A stretch of 64,000 nucleotides of DNA from Marinoscillum sp. (GCA_024305105.1 JAMWZA010000007.1:1-64000); one strand, 5' to 3'. Counted from the stretch's first letter, positions 34,639 through 44,571 are shown. Made by a program: numbers and translations. The notes: generated by a model from the letters alone, not told the origin.

Positions 34639-35142
34639 ATGCTTATTGACCCAAAGATCATCCGAATAGAGCCAAAGATCATGGTAGGTTTGTCCATCAC
34701 CACCAATCAAAAATCTCCTGAACATACACAGCAACTTTGGAGATCATTTATGCCTCATATTAGTAAAATCTCTCATAAAAAAGACCAAAACCTGTACTCA
34801 ATTCAGCTCTACCCATCCCATATTGATTTTTCATTATTTAACCCAGATACTACTTTTCAGAAATGGGCGGCAGTAGAAGTAGAAGCGGCCGACGTAGTTC
34901 CAGAGGGAATGAAGACCTTACAGATCACTTCGGGGGACTATGCCATTTTCATTCACCACGGACCGGCAATAAATTTTCCAAAAACGGCTCAATACATTTT
35001 TGGAATGTGGTTGCCAAACTCCATTTATGATTTTGATGCCAGACCTCAATTTGAAATTATGGGACCAAACTATAAAGGACCTGAGGATGCAGACTCCCAA
35101 GAGGAAGTATGGATTCCAATCAAAAAGAAAGCAACCTATTAA
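34639..35142 (+). CDS. GyrI-like small-molecule-binding protein
   Basis: 167 residues fitting the AraC effector-binding/GyrI-like fold: two strand-helix repeats with IEPKIMVGLSI at the start of the first and WAAVEVEAADVVPEGMKTLQITSGDYAIFIHHGP in the second, with the typical W-A-A-x-E-V turn and G-x-Y strand. Such domains bind hydrophobic or cationic small molecules; stand-alone members can hydrolyse or sequester toxins. Starts 4 bases after the DUF3859 gene. Confidence 0.75.
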   Translation: MLIDPKIIRIEPKIMVGLSITTNQKSPEHTQQLWRSFMPHISKISHKKDQNLYSIQLYPSHIDFSLFNPDTTFQKWAAVEVEAADVVPEGMKTLQITSGDYAIFIHHGPAINFPKTAQYIFGMWLPNSIYDFDARPQFEIMGPNYKGPEDADSQEEVWIPIKKKATY

Positions 35143-35154
35143 CCATCCCAACAA

Positions 35155-35538
35155 ATGTTAACGCAGGAAAAGAACAAGAAAAATGCCATGGCTTTTTATG
35201 ACCTTATGTTCAATAGGTGCAAACCTCAAAAAGCCATAGACAAGTATACGGGAGCCGAATATATCCAGCACAATCCGCATGTAGCGGATGGAAAAGCTGG
35301 TTTTGTAAAATATTTTGAGCGCATGCAAAAAGAGTACCCAGGCAAGAGTGTCGAGTTTAAGAAAGTCATTGCAGAAGGAAATCTGGTGGTTTTACACTGT
35401 CATCAAAAATGGCCCGGAGATGAGGACTATGCTGGCATTGATATTTTTAGGTTCGATGATCAGGGAAAAATTGTAGAACACTGGGATGTGTTACAAACCA
35501 TACCAAAAAAATCAGCAAATGATAACGGCCTGTTCTAG
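35155..35538 (+). CDS. SnoaL-like (NTF2-fold) small enzyme
   Basis: 127 residues of the NTF2 fold: EYIQHNPHVADGKAGFVKYF is the SnoaL/ketosteroid-isomerase helix-strand signature with the YxQHNP motif, and a C-terminal GKIVEHWDVLQTIP strand pair closes the pocket. Members include polyketide cyclases and many uncharacterised lactonase-like or isomerase proteins. Starts 12 bases after the GyrI-like gene. No signal peptide. Substrate unknown. Confidence 0.82.
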   Translation: MLTQEKNKKNAMAFYDLMFNRCKPQKAIDKYTGAEYIQHNPHVADGKAGFVKYFERMQKEYPGKSVEFKKVIAEGNLVVLHCHQKWPGDEDYAGIDIFRFDDQGKIVEHWDVLQTIPKKSANDNGLF

Positions 35539-35574
35539 GAGAAGGAAATACCTTACGAACCTATGATCAGACAC

Positions 35575-36027
35575 ATGAAAAAGTTCCTTGTCCTATTTTT
35601 GATTGTCAGCTGTTATGAGGTTGGCGCTCAAGTCTATCAGCCCAAAGCGAAAATAGATCACCTGGCAATTGTTGTTACCGATCTCGATAAAAGTGCGCTG
35701 TTTTACTCAAAGATTCTGGGGCTAAACGAAATCACTAATCAAACCAAAAAGTCTAACATTCGATGGTTTCAATTTGAGGATGGAATAGAATTACATCTCA
35801 TCCAAACGAGTAAAGAAGGCATTCTAACAAAGAAAGACTTACATCTGGCCACAGCCATTAACGACTTGCCAGAATTCATCAAAATGCTTGAAAGCAAACA
35901 AGTACCATTCGAAAGTTGGCAAGGAGAATCGAATACCTCCAATTCAAGACCAGACGGCATTAACCAGGTGTATGTTCAGGATCCTGATGGCTACTGGATC
36001 GAAGTGAATGATGCTAATCGTTTTTAG
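35575..36027 (+). CDS. VOC/glyoxalase-family protein with signal peptide
   Basis: A vicinal-oxygen-chelate protein of about 150 residues. IDHLAIVVTDLDKSALFYSKILGL opens the first betaalphabetabetabeta module with its metal-binding His, and YVQDPDGYWIEV ends the second with the metal-binding Glu. A clear signal peptide (KKFLVLFLIVSCYEVGAQ) precedes it, so unlike most glyoxalases it is exported to the periplasm. An ATG 12 bases upstream (35563) is also in frame; I prefer 35575 as the usual signal-peptide start. Reaction unknown. Confidence 0.82.
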   Translation: MKKFLVLFLIVSCYEVGAQVYQPKAKIDHLAIVVTDLDKSALFYSKILGLNEITNQTKKSNIRWFQFEDGIELHLIQTSKEGILTKKDLHLATAINDLPEFIKMLESKQVPFESWQGESNTSNSRPDGINQVYVQDPDGYWIEVNDANRF

Positions 36028-36116
36028 AAAAATGGTATGCCATCAGCCACAACCATAACTCATCCAGCTGCAAATGAGATTCGAATTACCCCCATGTAAC
36101 CTGAATCCCAACCGTG

Positions 36117-37442
36117 TCAAAACTGCTTAAACCGCTCAAATGCTTCTTTGCTCAACAGCTCACGATGATCTGGGTGAGCAATATTGATTAAGGCATGAGC
36201 GCGCTCACGAAGGTTTTTACCATATAGATCTACTGCTCCATATTCTGTTACTATATAGTGTACATGGGCTCGTGTGGTTACCACGCCAGCACCTGGTTTC
36301 AACATCGACGAAATCTTTGAATCGCCTCTTTTGGTAACGGAAGTCAACGCAATAATTGGTTTTCCTCCAGGAGAGAGTGATGCCCCACGGATAAAATCCA
36401 TCTGACCTCCTACTCCAGAGTATATCCGAGTGCCAATAGAATCGGCACTCACCTGACCAGTGATATCTACCTCTATTGCACTATTGATACTGATCATTTT
36501 AGGCATCTTACGAATCACCGCAGTGTCATTTACATACTGAATATCCAGGATGCGAACCAACGGATTATCATCCACAAAGTCATAGAGCTTTCTTGTTCCC
36601 AACAAAAACCCAGACACAATGACGTCTTTATGTCTGGTTTTAAACTTATTGGTAACCACACCCTGCTCCACCAGAGGCACCACGCCATCAGAAAGCATCT
36701 CTGTATGAATGCCCAAGTCTTTGTGATTACAAAGGCAACTCAAGACGGCATCCGGAATAGCGCCTATTCCCAGCTGAAGAGTAGACCGGTCTTCAATTAA
36801 TTCAGCTATGTGTTCGCCAATTTGTTTCTCTTCCTTAGTCAGAGGATGAGATTGTAATTCTGGCAACTCCTCATTCACCTCAATGTAATCGGCAAATCGA
36901 CTGATGTGGATCATACCATCTCCGTGAGTTCGAGGCATCCTGGGGTTTATTTGAGCAACAACTAGTTTGGCTACATCAACCGCCGCTTTGGATGCATCCA
37001 CAGAAATCCCCAATGAGCAAAATCCATGACTATCTGGTGGTGAAACCTGAATAAGTGCCACATCGATTGGCACAACTCCATTGCGAAACATGATCGGAAT
37101 CTCACTGAGAAAACTTGGGATAAAGTCTGCATATCCGTCTGCTGTAGCCGAACGACAGTTTGCCCCAAGAAAGAATGAATTGACATGAAAAGCTTTTCTG
37201 TATTCGGGTTTTGTATAAGGTGCCGGTCCTTCGGTATGCATGTGGTATAGCTCCACACCTACTAGTTCGTCAGCTCGTTCTGTCATTGCTTTAACGAGTG
37301 TGTTTGGAGTTGCTCCTGCTGTATGGATATAAACATGATCCCCTGATTGAATATGTTTAACAGCACTTTTAGGTGTTGTAGCCTTTTTCATTTCGCAAAG
37401 TTCGCTTTTTAACGAACCTGCCGAAACAATAGGGTCATCCAT
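36117..37442 (-). CDS. Acetyl-CoA hydrolase/transferase family CoA-transferase (Cat1/4-hydroxybutyrate CoA-transferase type)
   Basis: 441 residues across the two CoA-transferase domains. Features include SGDHVYIHTAGATPN near the N-terminus, DVALIQVSPPD with the CoA-binding region, the LGIGAIPDAVL segment, the catalytic Glu in HTEMLSDG, a GVGGQMDFIRGA loop and the family-typical TEYGAVDLYGKNLRERA near the C-terminus. It transfers CoA between acyl-CoA and a carboxylate such as acetate, butyrate or succinate; specificity cannot be told. Alone on the minus strand between plus-strand genes. Confidence 0.88.
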   Translation of the reverse strand: MDDPIVSAGSLKSELCEMKKATTPKSAVKHIQSGDHVYIHTAGATPNTLVKAMTERADELVGVELYHMHTEGPAPYTKPEYRKAFHVNSFFLGANCRSATADGYADFIPSFLSEIPIMFRNGVVPIDVALIQVSPPDSHGFCSLGISVDASKAAVDVAKLVVAQINPRMPRTHGDGMIHISRFADYIEVNEELPELQSHPLTKEEKQIGEHIAELIEDRSTLQLGIGAIPDAVLSCLCNHKDLGIHTEMLSDGVVPLVEQGVVTNKFKTRHKDVIVSGFLLGTRKLYDFVDDNPLVRILDIQYVNDTAVIRKMPKMISINSAIEVDITGQVSADSIGTRIYSGVGGQMDFIRGASLSPGGKPIIALTSVTKRGDSKISSMLKPGAGVVTTRAHVHYIVTEYGAVDLYGKNLRERAHALINIAHPDHRELLSKEAFERFKQF

Positions 37443-37575
37443 TTAAATGACTTATATCACCAAGACTCCTGAAAAGGCGAGCAGCTATAAGTATAAAATT
37501 AACCAATCTAATTACCAATTACCCGATGGTCACATTTACATCCCTTTCCGATAATTACTTGATTAATATTGCTTT

Positions 37576-40413
37576 ATGAAAAACCTAATTACCCCATTAA
37601 TTGCAGTTGGCTTATTGCTTGTTGGCTGTCAGCAAACACCTCAAAAAGAAGTTACAACAGACTTTAGCGTTCCATTCGAAAAATTCACATTAGACAATGG
37701 ACTGGAGGTAGTACTCCATATAGATCGATCAGACCCGGTAGTAGCGGTGGCGCTAACCGCCCACGTAGGGTCAGCCAGAGAGCTTCCAGGCCGAACGGGC
37801 TTTGCTCACTTATTTGAACACTTATTATTCCTGGAGTCCGAGAATTTAGGCAAAGGAGGGTTGGATCAAATGAGTGCGCGGATTGGTGGATCTGGTGCGA
37901 ATGGCTCCACTTCCAGAGATCGCACCAATTACTTCCAAACGGTACCTAATGATGCGTTGGAAAAAATGATCTGGGCAGAAGCAGACAAGCTGGGCTGGTT
38001 CATCAATACCGTCACGGAACCTGTCCTGGCCAAGGAAAAGCAAGTGGTCAAAAATGAAAAACGCCAGGGCGTGGATAATCGTCCATACGGACATACAAGC
38101 TATGTGATCGACAAGAACCTGTACCCGGAAGATCACCCCTATAACTGGCAGGTCATCGGGTCATTAGAAGACCTTCAAAACGCCACCTTACAAGATGTAA
38201 AAAACTTTTTCAACCAATGGTACACTCCTAATAATGTCACCCTGACTATAGCCGGAGACTTTGACCCATCTCAAGCCAAAGAGTGGGTTCGTAAATACTT
38301 TGATGAAATCCCTAAGGGACCAGAAGTCAACCCGCTGACCAAGCGCCCGGGTTTCCTAAGTGAAACGGTAAAGAAATACCACGAAGACAATTTTGCCCGA
38401 TTGCCACAGCTCACTCTTACGTGGCCTACAGTGGAGCAATACCACCCTGACTCCTATCCGCTCACCGTTCTGGCCACTTACTTAGCTGATGGTAAAGCTG
38501 CGCCACTGAACAAAGTATTGATCGAAGAAAAACAGGTGACCAGTAATGTGCGCATGTACCAGTGGAGCTCAGAACTGGCCGGACAACTACAGCTGCAGGT
38601 TCAGGCATTTCCAGACACTTCATTGGATTCGGTACTGAGTGGGTTTAATGAAGGTCTTGAGCGCTTTGAGAAGAATGGTATTTCTGAAGAGGAGCTTGGT
38701 AGAATCAAAGCAGGTCAGGAAACGCGCTTTTACAATGGACTGTCCAGTGTTCTTGGCAAAGGGTTCCAACTGGCACAGTACAATATTTTTGCTGGTGACC
38801 CTGGCTTCATAGAGGAAGATATTCAAAACATCCTGGCCGTGACCACTGAAGACGTATCGCGGGTATACTATCAATACGTAAAAGATAAGCCCTACGTGGC
38901 TACCAGTTTCGTGCCACAGGGTAGTCTCAATCTTGCTTTGACCGGTTCATCTCAAGCTGAGGTAGTGGAAGAAGAAATAGTCCCTGGAGCTGAAGAAGCT
39001 TTTGATGCTTCAGTACAAGCGGATTATGAAAAAACTCCTTCTACATTTGATCGGTCTACCGAACCTGCATACGGGATTGCGCCCGAGATTAGTGTCCCTG
39101 AGGTTTGGAAATCACAACTGGAAAATGGATTGGAGCTTTATGGCATTTACAGCGATGAAGTACCACTTGTTGATTTCAATCTCATCATAGATGGTGGACA
39201 ACTACTGGAAACCATGGACTTGCCGGGCGTGGCTAACTTAACTGCCCAGATGCTCTCGAAAGGAACAGCTCTAAAAACAACCGAGGAGTTAGAAAGTGCG
39301 ATTGATAACCTTGGGGCAACTATTCGTGTTAATGCGTCAGGCGATAACCTATCCATTACTGGAAATACGCTTGCGAGAAACTATGATAAAACCATGGATT
39401 TGGTTTCAGAAATGTTGCTACAACCACGATGGGATGAAGAAGAACTGGAACTGTTAAAGCAAAGTGTAAAAAGCCAGATTCGTCAGCAAGAGGCCAATCC
39501 TAACGCCGTGGCACAGAACAATTTCAACATACTGCTTTACGGGAAAGATGACATCCGTTCGATGAACTCATTGGGAACTATTGAATCAGTAGATCGCATT
39601 ACCATGGATGCCCTGAAAAGCTATTATCGTTTGTATATCAGTCCCAATGTTAGCGCTTTTCACGTTGTTGGGGCGGTTGACCAAAATACGGTAACGAAAA
39701 GTTTGAATAAGTTAAATAGCAACTGGCAGTCCAAAAATGTAGAATTGCCAATTCTCGACAAACCAAATCCTGTAGAGCAATCTCAAGTCTACTTCTATGA
39801 TATTCCGGATGCCAAGCAGTCGGTGTTAAACATTGGATACCTTGCATTGGCTGAAGATGATCCAGACTACTATCCTGCAACCATTCTAAACTATAGACTC
39901 GGTGGCGGTGGCTTTGCCTCCCAACTGACTCAGGAGCTAAGAGAAGGTAAAGGGTATACCTATGGCGTGGGATCAGGCTTCCGAGGAACCGACGAACCAG
40001 GTTCATTTAGCATAAGATCAGGAGTAAGAACCAACGTCACGCTAGAGTCTACGCTGCTAATCAAGAAGATCTTGGCAGATTATGGTTCTGATTACAACGA
40101 AGACGATCTGGCAACAACCAAAAGTTCGATGATCAAGAGTAACGCCAGAGCTTTTGAAACATCACGTGCCAAACTGGGAATGCTTCAAGACTTGAGCAGG
40201 TATGGATGGGAACCTGACTATGTGAAAGCGCGCGAAGAAACAGTTGGTAACATGACTGTTGACCAGATGAAGGAACTGGCTTCCAAATACCTCAATGAAG
40301 ATAAAATGATCTGGCTGATCGTCGGTGATGCAAAAACGCAGCTGGACCGAATGGAAGAGCTCGGATTTGGTAAGCCGATTTTAATCAATGACATGACTGG
40401 TCCAGAGCAGTAA
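37576..40413 (+). CDS. M16-family zinc metallopeptidase, lipoprotein (two fused halves)
   Basis: 945 residues. The signal ends LLLVGC with Cys18 as a lipobox, so it is probably attached in the envelope. The N-terminal half has the inverted zinc motif HLFEH (78-82), followed about 70 residues later by the Glu of the downstream EKRQG helix. The C-terminal half repeats the same fold without a zinc motif (SQLENGLELYGIYSDEVPLVDF onset), as is usual in two-domain insulinase/pitrilysin-type enzymes. Degrades peptides in the periplasm or at the surface. Gene stands alone, 133 bases after the divergent CoA-transferase gene. Confidence 0.87.
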   Translation: MKNLITPLIAVGLLLVGCQQTPQKEVTTDFSVPFEKFTLDNGLEVVLHIDRSDPVVAVALTAHVGSARELPGRTGFAHLFEHLLFLESENLGKGGLDQMSARIGGSGANGSTSRDRTNYFQTVPNDALEKMIWAEADKLGWFINTVTEPVLAKEKQVVKNEKRQGVDNRPYGHTSYVIDKNLYPEDHPYNWQVIGSLEDLQNATLQDVKNFFNQWYTPNNVTLTIAGDFDPSQAKEWVRKYFDEIPKGPEVNPLTKRPGFLSETVKKYHEDNFARLPQLTLTWPTVEQYHPDSYPLTVLATYLADGKAAPLNKVLIEEKQVTSNVRMYQWSSELAGQLQLQVQAFPDTSLDSVLSGFNEGLERFEKNGISEEELGRIKAGQETRFYNGLSSVLGKGFQLAQYNIFAGDPGFIEEDIQNILAVTTEDVSRVYYQYVKDKPYVATSFVPQGSLNLALTGSSQAEVVEEEIVPGAEEAFDASVQADYEKTPSTFDRSTEPAYGIAPEISVPEVWKSQLENGLELYGIYSDEVPLVDFNLIIDGGQLLETMDLPGVANLTAQMLSKGTALKTTEELESAIDNLGATIRVNASGDNLSITGNTLARNYDKTMDLVSEMLLQPRWDEEELELLKQSVKSQIRQQEANPNAVAQNNFNILLYGKDDIRSMNSLGTIESVDRITMDALKSYYRLYISPNVSAFHVVGAVDQNTVTKSLNKLNSNWQSKNVELPILDKPNPVEQSQVYFYDIPDAKQSVLNIGYLALAEDDPDYYPATILNYRLGGGGFASQLTQELREGKGYTYGVGSGFRGTDEPGSFSIRSGVRTNVTLESTLLIKKILADYGSDYNEDDLATTKSSMIKSNARAFETSRAKLGMLQDLSRYGWEPDYVKAREETVGNMTVDQMKELASKYLNEDKMIWLIVGDAKTQLDRMEELGFGKPILINDMTGPEQ

Positions 40414-40709
40414 ACATTGGTTTGGTCATATCAAAAAAGGCGAAAGTCATTCGACTATGTATTAAATCAAAAAACAACGTTTAAACGAAATAAGAACAGA
40501 TTTTACACTGAGTATGAAACCACCACAGCAGCATAGTGGCCAACTAGTGGGGTGACTACCAAACAATCCTTTAGGGGTGCCCGGCTTAGGGGCGCCCCTA
40601 AGCCGGGGCTGCAATCCGATGTGGAATGAAGTGCCCGACCAGCTTATTTTTTCACGGATCGGTTTCTTTTGAAAAATCTTTTCTCAGTTGCTTGATAATT
40701 ACGCCGTAA
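40414..40709. other. 296-base gene-free stretch between peptidase and OmpH genes
   Basis: I see no credible open reading frame. It contains a 28-bp GC-rich perfect palindrome at 40580-40607 and otherwise AT-rich sequence. Both flanking genes read towards it, so it is a 3'-3' gap in which a terminator would be expected. No T-run follows the palindrome. Confidence 0.5.
40580..40607. repeat. 28-bp perfect GC-rich palindrome
   Basis: Arm CCCGGCTTAGGGGC followed directly by its complement GCCCCTAAGCCGGG, with no spacer bases. GC content is far above the surroundings. A related CTTTAGGGGTGCC lies just upstream. There is no poly-T on either side, so it does not look like a standard terminator; an extragenic palindrome (REP-like) or a mobile-element footprint is more likely. 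Confidence 0.6.
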
Positions 40710-41255
40710 CTACTGCCCTTGATTACCTTGCGGTGGCACTGTTTTTCCAAGCTCTACGCCCAGTTTTTCAGCTACTAATGCCGTTATATCATCACTATTT
40801 CCCTTCACAAAAATGAAGGTAGATTTAGGCAAGATGTGTGTATACCCCTGTTCGTTTGCCACTTGTTCAATGGCTGTTGTAATCTTCGTTTCGATAGGCT
40901 CAAACAGTTCACGTTCTTTTTTCTTGTAAGAGTCATTGGCATTTTTTTCGAATTCCTTAGCCGAACTTTGTAGATGTTGCAGTTGAGATTCTATATCCTT
41001 CAAAACAACCTCATTGAGCGTATCCTTAGCTTGCTCAAATCCCTCAAGTTTCTGTCGATATTCAGTGTATTTTGTATCTAAGGTTGCGGAAAGTTCACTT
41101 TGATAGGAACTTAAAACAGACTGGGCATTTTGGTAATCAGGAAGTCGATTAATAAGTGTCTCTGTCTGCACATAACCCAGTTTCATTTTTTGAGCCTGAA
41201 TATTAATAATAGCAAATACTAATATGCTTAATGTAATAAAGGTTTTCTTCGTCAT
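40710..41255 (-). CDS. OmpH/Skp-family periplasmic chaperone-like protein
   Basis: 181 residues. Signal peptide (TKKTFITLSILVFAIINIQAQ), then KLGYVQTETLINRLPDYQ, which is the usual Skp/OmpH N-terminal strand (IGYVDxxxIL), followed by a long helical region rich in Gln/Glu/Lys, the tentacle coiled coil, and a final TFIFVKGNSDDITALVAEKLGV strand-helix. Binds unfolded outer-membrane proteins in the periplasm. I used ATG 41255; the longer frame from 41330 would overlap the upstream gene by 50 bases and has no signal. It lies 25 bases after the trypsin-esterase gene and is probably part of the same transcript. Confidence 0.82.
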   Translation of the reverse strand: MTKKTFITLSILVFAIINIQAQKMKLGYVQTETLINRLPDYQNAQSVLSSYQSELSATLDTKYTEYRQKLEGFEQAKDTLNEVVLKDIESQLQHLQSSAKEFEKNANDSYKKKERELFEPIETKITTAIEQVANEQGYTHILPKSTFIFVKGNSDDITALVAEKLGVELGKTVPPQGNQGQ

Positions 41256-41280
41256 CGTGTTAGTAATGTGTTGTTGAATT

Positions 41281-44200
41281 TTAGTTATCAGACACCAATA
41301 GTTTCTGATTCTGGTTAAGGCCCGCCCCACTGACTTTAACCGTATAAAGTCCTTTAGGCAGACCTTTTATTTCAAGAGTGATTTCTGACAGACCTTCAGC
41401 AACCTCTACTTTCTGTCTTCTCACAATCTTCCCCTGAAGGTCTATGACTTCTATGTCTAATTCCCCCGATCTATCAGTACTGATTCTCATTTTAGTGTCT
41501 CTACCATTAGTTGGATTGGGATATATGAGCGTCGGTAGGTCTGAGGCGAGCGTATCCCTGTCTACTTCTACATCAGCCAAACGACTCGATCCTCCATGAT
41601 CCTTAAGGAAAAATGCATCTACATAGAACATCACCTTTTCCTCCAGCTCGGGATTGTCTTTAGACTTGCTCTTGGTGGTTCCATATTTAAGCTGAGGCAA
41701 GTGATATACGGATAGCATCCCCTCCCCGCCTGCTGCATGTGTATCATCTAGCTCCAGAAATGAGTAACCAAACACACCGTTACTATTCGCATAAGATTCC
41801 AGCGTGCCACCACCGTCGATATTTGCAAGTATTGATTCATTGGATATGCCTAAGTAGTTCAATATACTGTTCACAAAAGAGGTGAAGTAAGTGAATGGCG
41901 GTCGCGTATCTATCGGAACAATTTTATCATTGATATGGTGAACGTCTGTCGTTGGGCGATCAGCCCCACTCATCCACTCTTTTTTACCCATACCTCCTGC
42001 AAATGAGGCTCCTTTGTTCAGCCGGCCGTCGGTGGCAGCCACAAGATTCAATTCAGACTGTGACAAGTTACACGGGTTTCCGCCGATAGCTATACATGGT
42101 ACAGTAGCATATGCCTCCAAATCATAAGTTCTTACGGTGCTTTCAATGTCACAGTTTCCATCCTGGTTAAAATCATGACACTCTGCTGTCAACTGATAAT
42201 TACGCGTGGTGGCATTTAAATAACCGGTACTCCCTCGCTCTGTATTGTATTTGGATCTGGTTAAGTAAATATTCTGTAATACAGTGATAGCGCCCGCACT
42301 CCATCCAAGGCCGTATATCTTGTTCGGATCTACCTTCCATTTACCTCCCTCGTAGTTTCTGTTTCGCCAATATTTAACGGCTGCCTCCAGGTCCTGCCAC
42401 GCACGAAGTGGCGCTCTTTTAGCCAACTCAGCTTCAAATGGATCCATACCCAACCGGTACTCTATCGCTGCAACTACATATCCTTTACCAGCCAACCAGC
42501 GACAGGTTTCTTCGTCCAGTTCTGGATAAGCCTGCTTCAAAAAACCACCTCCAAACATGTATATAACCAATGGCAAAGATTGTTTATCATCAAAGAGTCC
42601 GGTACCTGGTTTTGGGTAGTACACATCCATGTACAAGGTTCCTTCCTGAACAGGGCCTTTGCCTTGGTTCTGTGGAAGCGCTCCCCCCAGTGTAAGGTCT
42701 AATCCTTCTTCTACTTCAAACTCCATGGTCATAATCGCCGGCTCTGCTCGGTAGGAAGCACTAGACTGGAAAGACCAGGGTGAGCCATGAGCTATAGCAT
42801 AAGGAATATTCTCTTCCACAGCTACCTGAAAAGAAACGTCTTCAGGAATGTTAGATAAGCTCAATGGATTATACCTTGTCGAAGGCAGATAGTCATTAGC
42901 AATCGATTCTTTATCAGATAGGTAAGTGGAAGCTGATACCGAAAGAAGACTGGCTGCATAGTCATCGTATGCCGTTTCTGAAGCGTTGATATCACTCTGA
43001 GTTATTTGTATAAATTCGTAGGAAGCTACTAACTCATCACAATCATTGGTATAGGTAACATCAAAGTCATAGTATCCCGGTGAGGTAATCCCAGACTCAG
43101 CTATGTTGAATAAAAAAACAGGCTCTCCTTTTATCACCATCTGACCTGATCCTGATCCAGATGCACCCCACTCATAGTCCACTTCTGCATGATCTGCATT
43201 GGTTACATCTGCGTAAACATTCCCGTCAATAATCTCATAACCAGCACTCTCTATACCGTAGCATCCAGTAGCACAGCTGAGTCCGTTCATTCCTCCACTC
43301 GTTATCTCTACTTCGGCTCCAGCTTTTATCTCTGCTCCATGAGTTAGTAAGACTTGCTTGGCATGAAGACCCATTTTATTCCCTTCTCGAACTATGGACT
43401 TCAACTCGATCTGATCCTGAGCTACATAGGAATGTGAAGAAGAATTGGCAGGTATTTCACTATCGATGACCTGGTTTCGTCGATATCTATTCTGATCTTC
43501 TGCGCTCACTCCTGTAGTTCCAATCTGGCATGGATAACAACCCTCTAATTCTGTAATTCCTGTGCCTGTAGGGTCTAGGAAATTCTTTATTGGGCTATAT
43601 CCATTGTAGCTACCAGACCAAATACCGCTTAAAGAAGAACTAACCGTATGGTTGACGGATGCTATTGGAATAGTTGCCTGTTTAATTGCATAAATTAGAC
43701 CCTCCTGGTTATACAATGGAGCTCCTGAGCTTCCTTGGACGGGTATTCCTGAGTATCCCAAGTAATTATGAAAATCATTGTTGTCATTTTGAATCCAGTG
43801 TTTTTTATCAGCTGTTTGTGCAGTCGGGTCAATCTCAGCAAAATAGGTTGTTTGCTCTTGATCCCAAGCCCAATCGATTTTACGTCGTTTAGCTCTTTTT
43901 GGAATTGTGATTTTCTTAGGATACCCGCCTGTATGAGAAATCATCAATCCGGCATCTAAAAGCACCTGATCTGTAGTTTCTACATTGGTAGGTAACCCAC
44001 CATTACTCTCTGCGTTCCATCCAGCAAAATAAAGCTTACGCGCTTTCTCATTGAATGTAAGATCAGGCTTCTCTGATAACTCCAGTAGGGCTATGTCCGA
44101 GTTAAGCTGATAATCCTGACCTGACAGATTAAATCTTGATCCTTCAGAATATACTCCCAGTACTTTAGCCCCCGCTAATGTCATGCCAGAAGGTGCTGCA

Positions 44201-44571
44201 ATATTCTGATTACATGAATTGCGTTCATAAAAAAATTCAAACAAATAGTTACTCAAAGCCGCATTGATGACGCTTTCAGTCTGTGGGTTGCCATTTCCAT
44301 TTTCAGGTAAATTATGAGCGGCAGTCAAGACTAAATACCGTCCATTCTGGCTGGTATTATTCACCAGTACTCCTGTAGCATCATAGTTTCCATTATTATC
44401 AGACCAGTAGATCTTACAAACAGAATTGCTTGGTCCTTGATAAAAGTCTCCACCACTTAGTGGAGGAAGACACGCATAATCTGCATAATCACTGTCCGAC
44501 TGGCTATACCCTGTTAAACAAATGAAGTAGCAGAAAACCACGCTAAGAATGATTTTACATTCCTTATTCAT
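41281..44571 (-). CDS. Giant secreted protein: trypsin-like protease plus alpha/beta-hydrolase with T9SS sorting domain
   Basis: 1096 residues. Signal peptide (1-23), then a trypsin-like domain (about 45-300) with His86 in TAAHN, Asp159 in NSDIALLEL and probably Ser282 in GSSGAP. A central beta-rich region without recognised motifs (about 370-620) follows. Next is a carboxylesterase-type alpha/beta hydrolase with oxyanion-loop FGGGF near 673 and GWSAG with Ser758, then a T9SS type A C-terminal sorting domain (about 1018-1096, YPNPTNG onset). This places it for export across the outer membrane. Both catalytic sites look intact. The 5' end overlaps the preceding S74-like gene by 8 bases. The combination of two unrelated hydrolases is unusual; the order of domains suggests coupled attack on a protein-ester substrate, but that is inference. 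Confidence 0.8.
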   Translation of the reverse strand: MNKECKIILSVVFCYFICLTGYSQSDSDYADYACLPPLSGGDFYQGPSNSVCKIYWSDNNGNYDATGVLVNNTSQNGRYLVLTAAHNLPENGNGNPQTESVINAALSNYLFEFFYERNSCNQNIAAPSGMTLAGAKVLGVYSEGSRFNLSGQDYQLNSDIALLELSEKPDLTFNEKARKLYFAGWNAESNGGLPTNVETTDQVLLDAGLMISHTGGYPKKITIPKRAKRRKIDWAWDQEQTTYFAEIDPTAQTADKKHWIQNDNNDFHNYLGYSGIPVQGSSGAPLYNQEGLIYAIKQATIPIASVNHTVSSSLSGIWSGSYNGYSPIKNFLDPTGTGITELEGCYPCQIGTTGVSAEDQNRYRRNQVIDSEIPANSSSHSYVAQDQIELKSIVREGNKMGLHAKQVLLTHGAEIKAGAEVEITSGGMNGLSCATGCYGIESAGYEIIDGNVYADVTNADHAEVDYEWGASGSGSGQMVIKGEPVFLFNIAESGITSPGYYDFDVTYTNDCDELVASYEFIQITQSDINASETAYDDYAASLLSVSASTYLSDKESIANDYLPSTRYNPLSLSNIPEDVSFQVAVEENIPYAIAHGSPWSFQSSASYRAEPAIMTMEFEVEEGLDLTLGGALPQNQGKGPVQEGTLYMDVYYPKPGTGLFDDKQSLPLVIYMFGGGFLKQAYPELDEETCRWLAGKGYVVAAIEYRLGMDPFEAELAKRAPLRAWQDLEAAVKYWRNRNYEGGKWKVDPNKIYGLGWSAGAITVLQNIYLTRSKYNTERGSTGYLNATTRNYQLTAECHDFNQDGNCDIESTVRTYDLEAYATVPCIAIGGNPCNLSQSELNLVAATDGRLNKGASFAGGMGKKEWMSGADRPTTDVHHINDKIVPIDTRPPFTYFTSFVNSILNYLGISNESILANIDGGGTLESYANSNGVFGYSFLELDDTHAAGGEGMLSVYHLPQLKYGTTKSKSKDNPELEEKVMFYVDAFFLKDHGGSSRLADVEVDRDTLASDLPTLIYPNPTNGRDTKMRISTDRSGELDIEVIDLQGKIVRRQKVEVAEGLSEITLEIKGLPKGLYTVKVSGAGLNQNQKLLVSDN

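Noticed and set aside
40580-40607. GC-rich palindrome as an ordinary intrinsic terminator
   Set aside because: Neither side carries a T-run and there is no loop, so I list it as a repeat instead.
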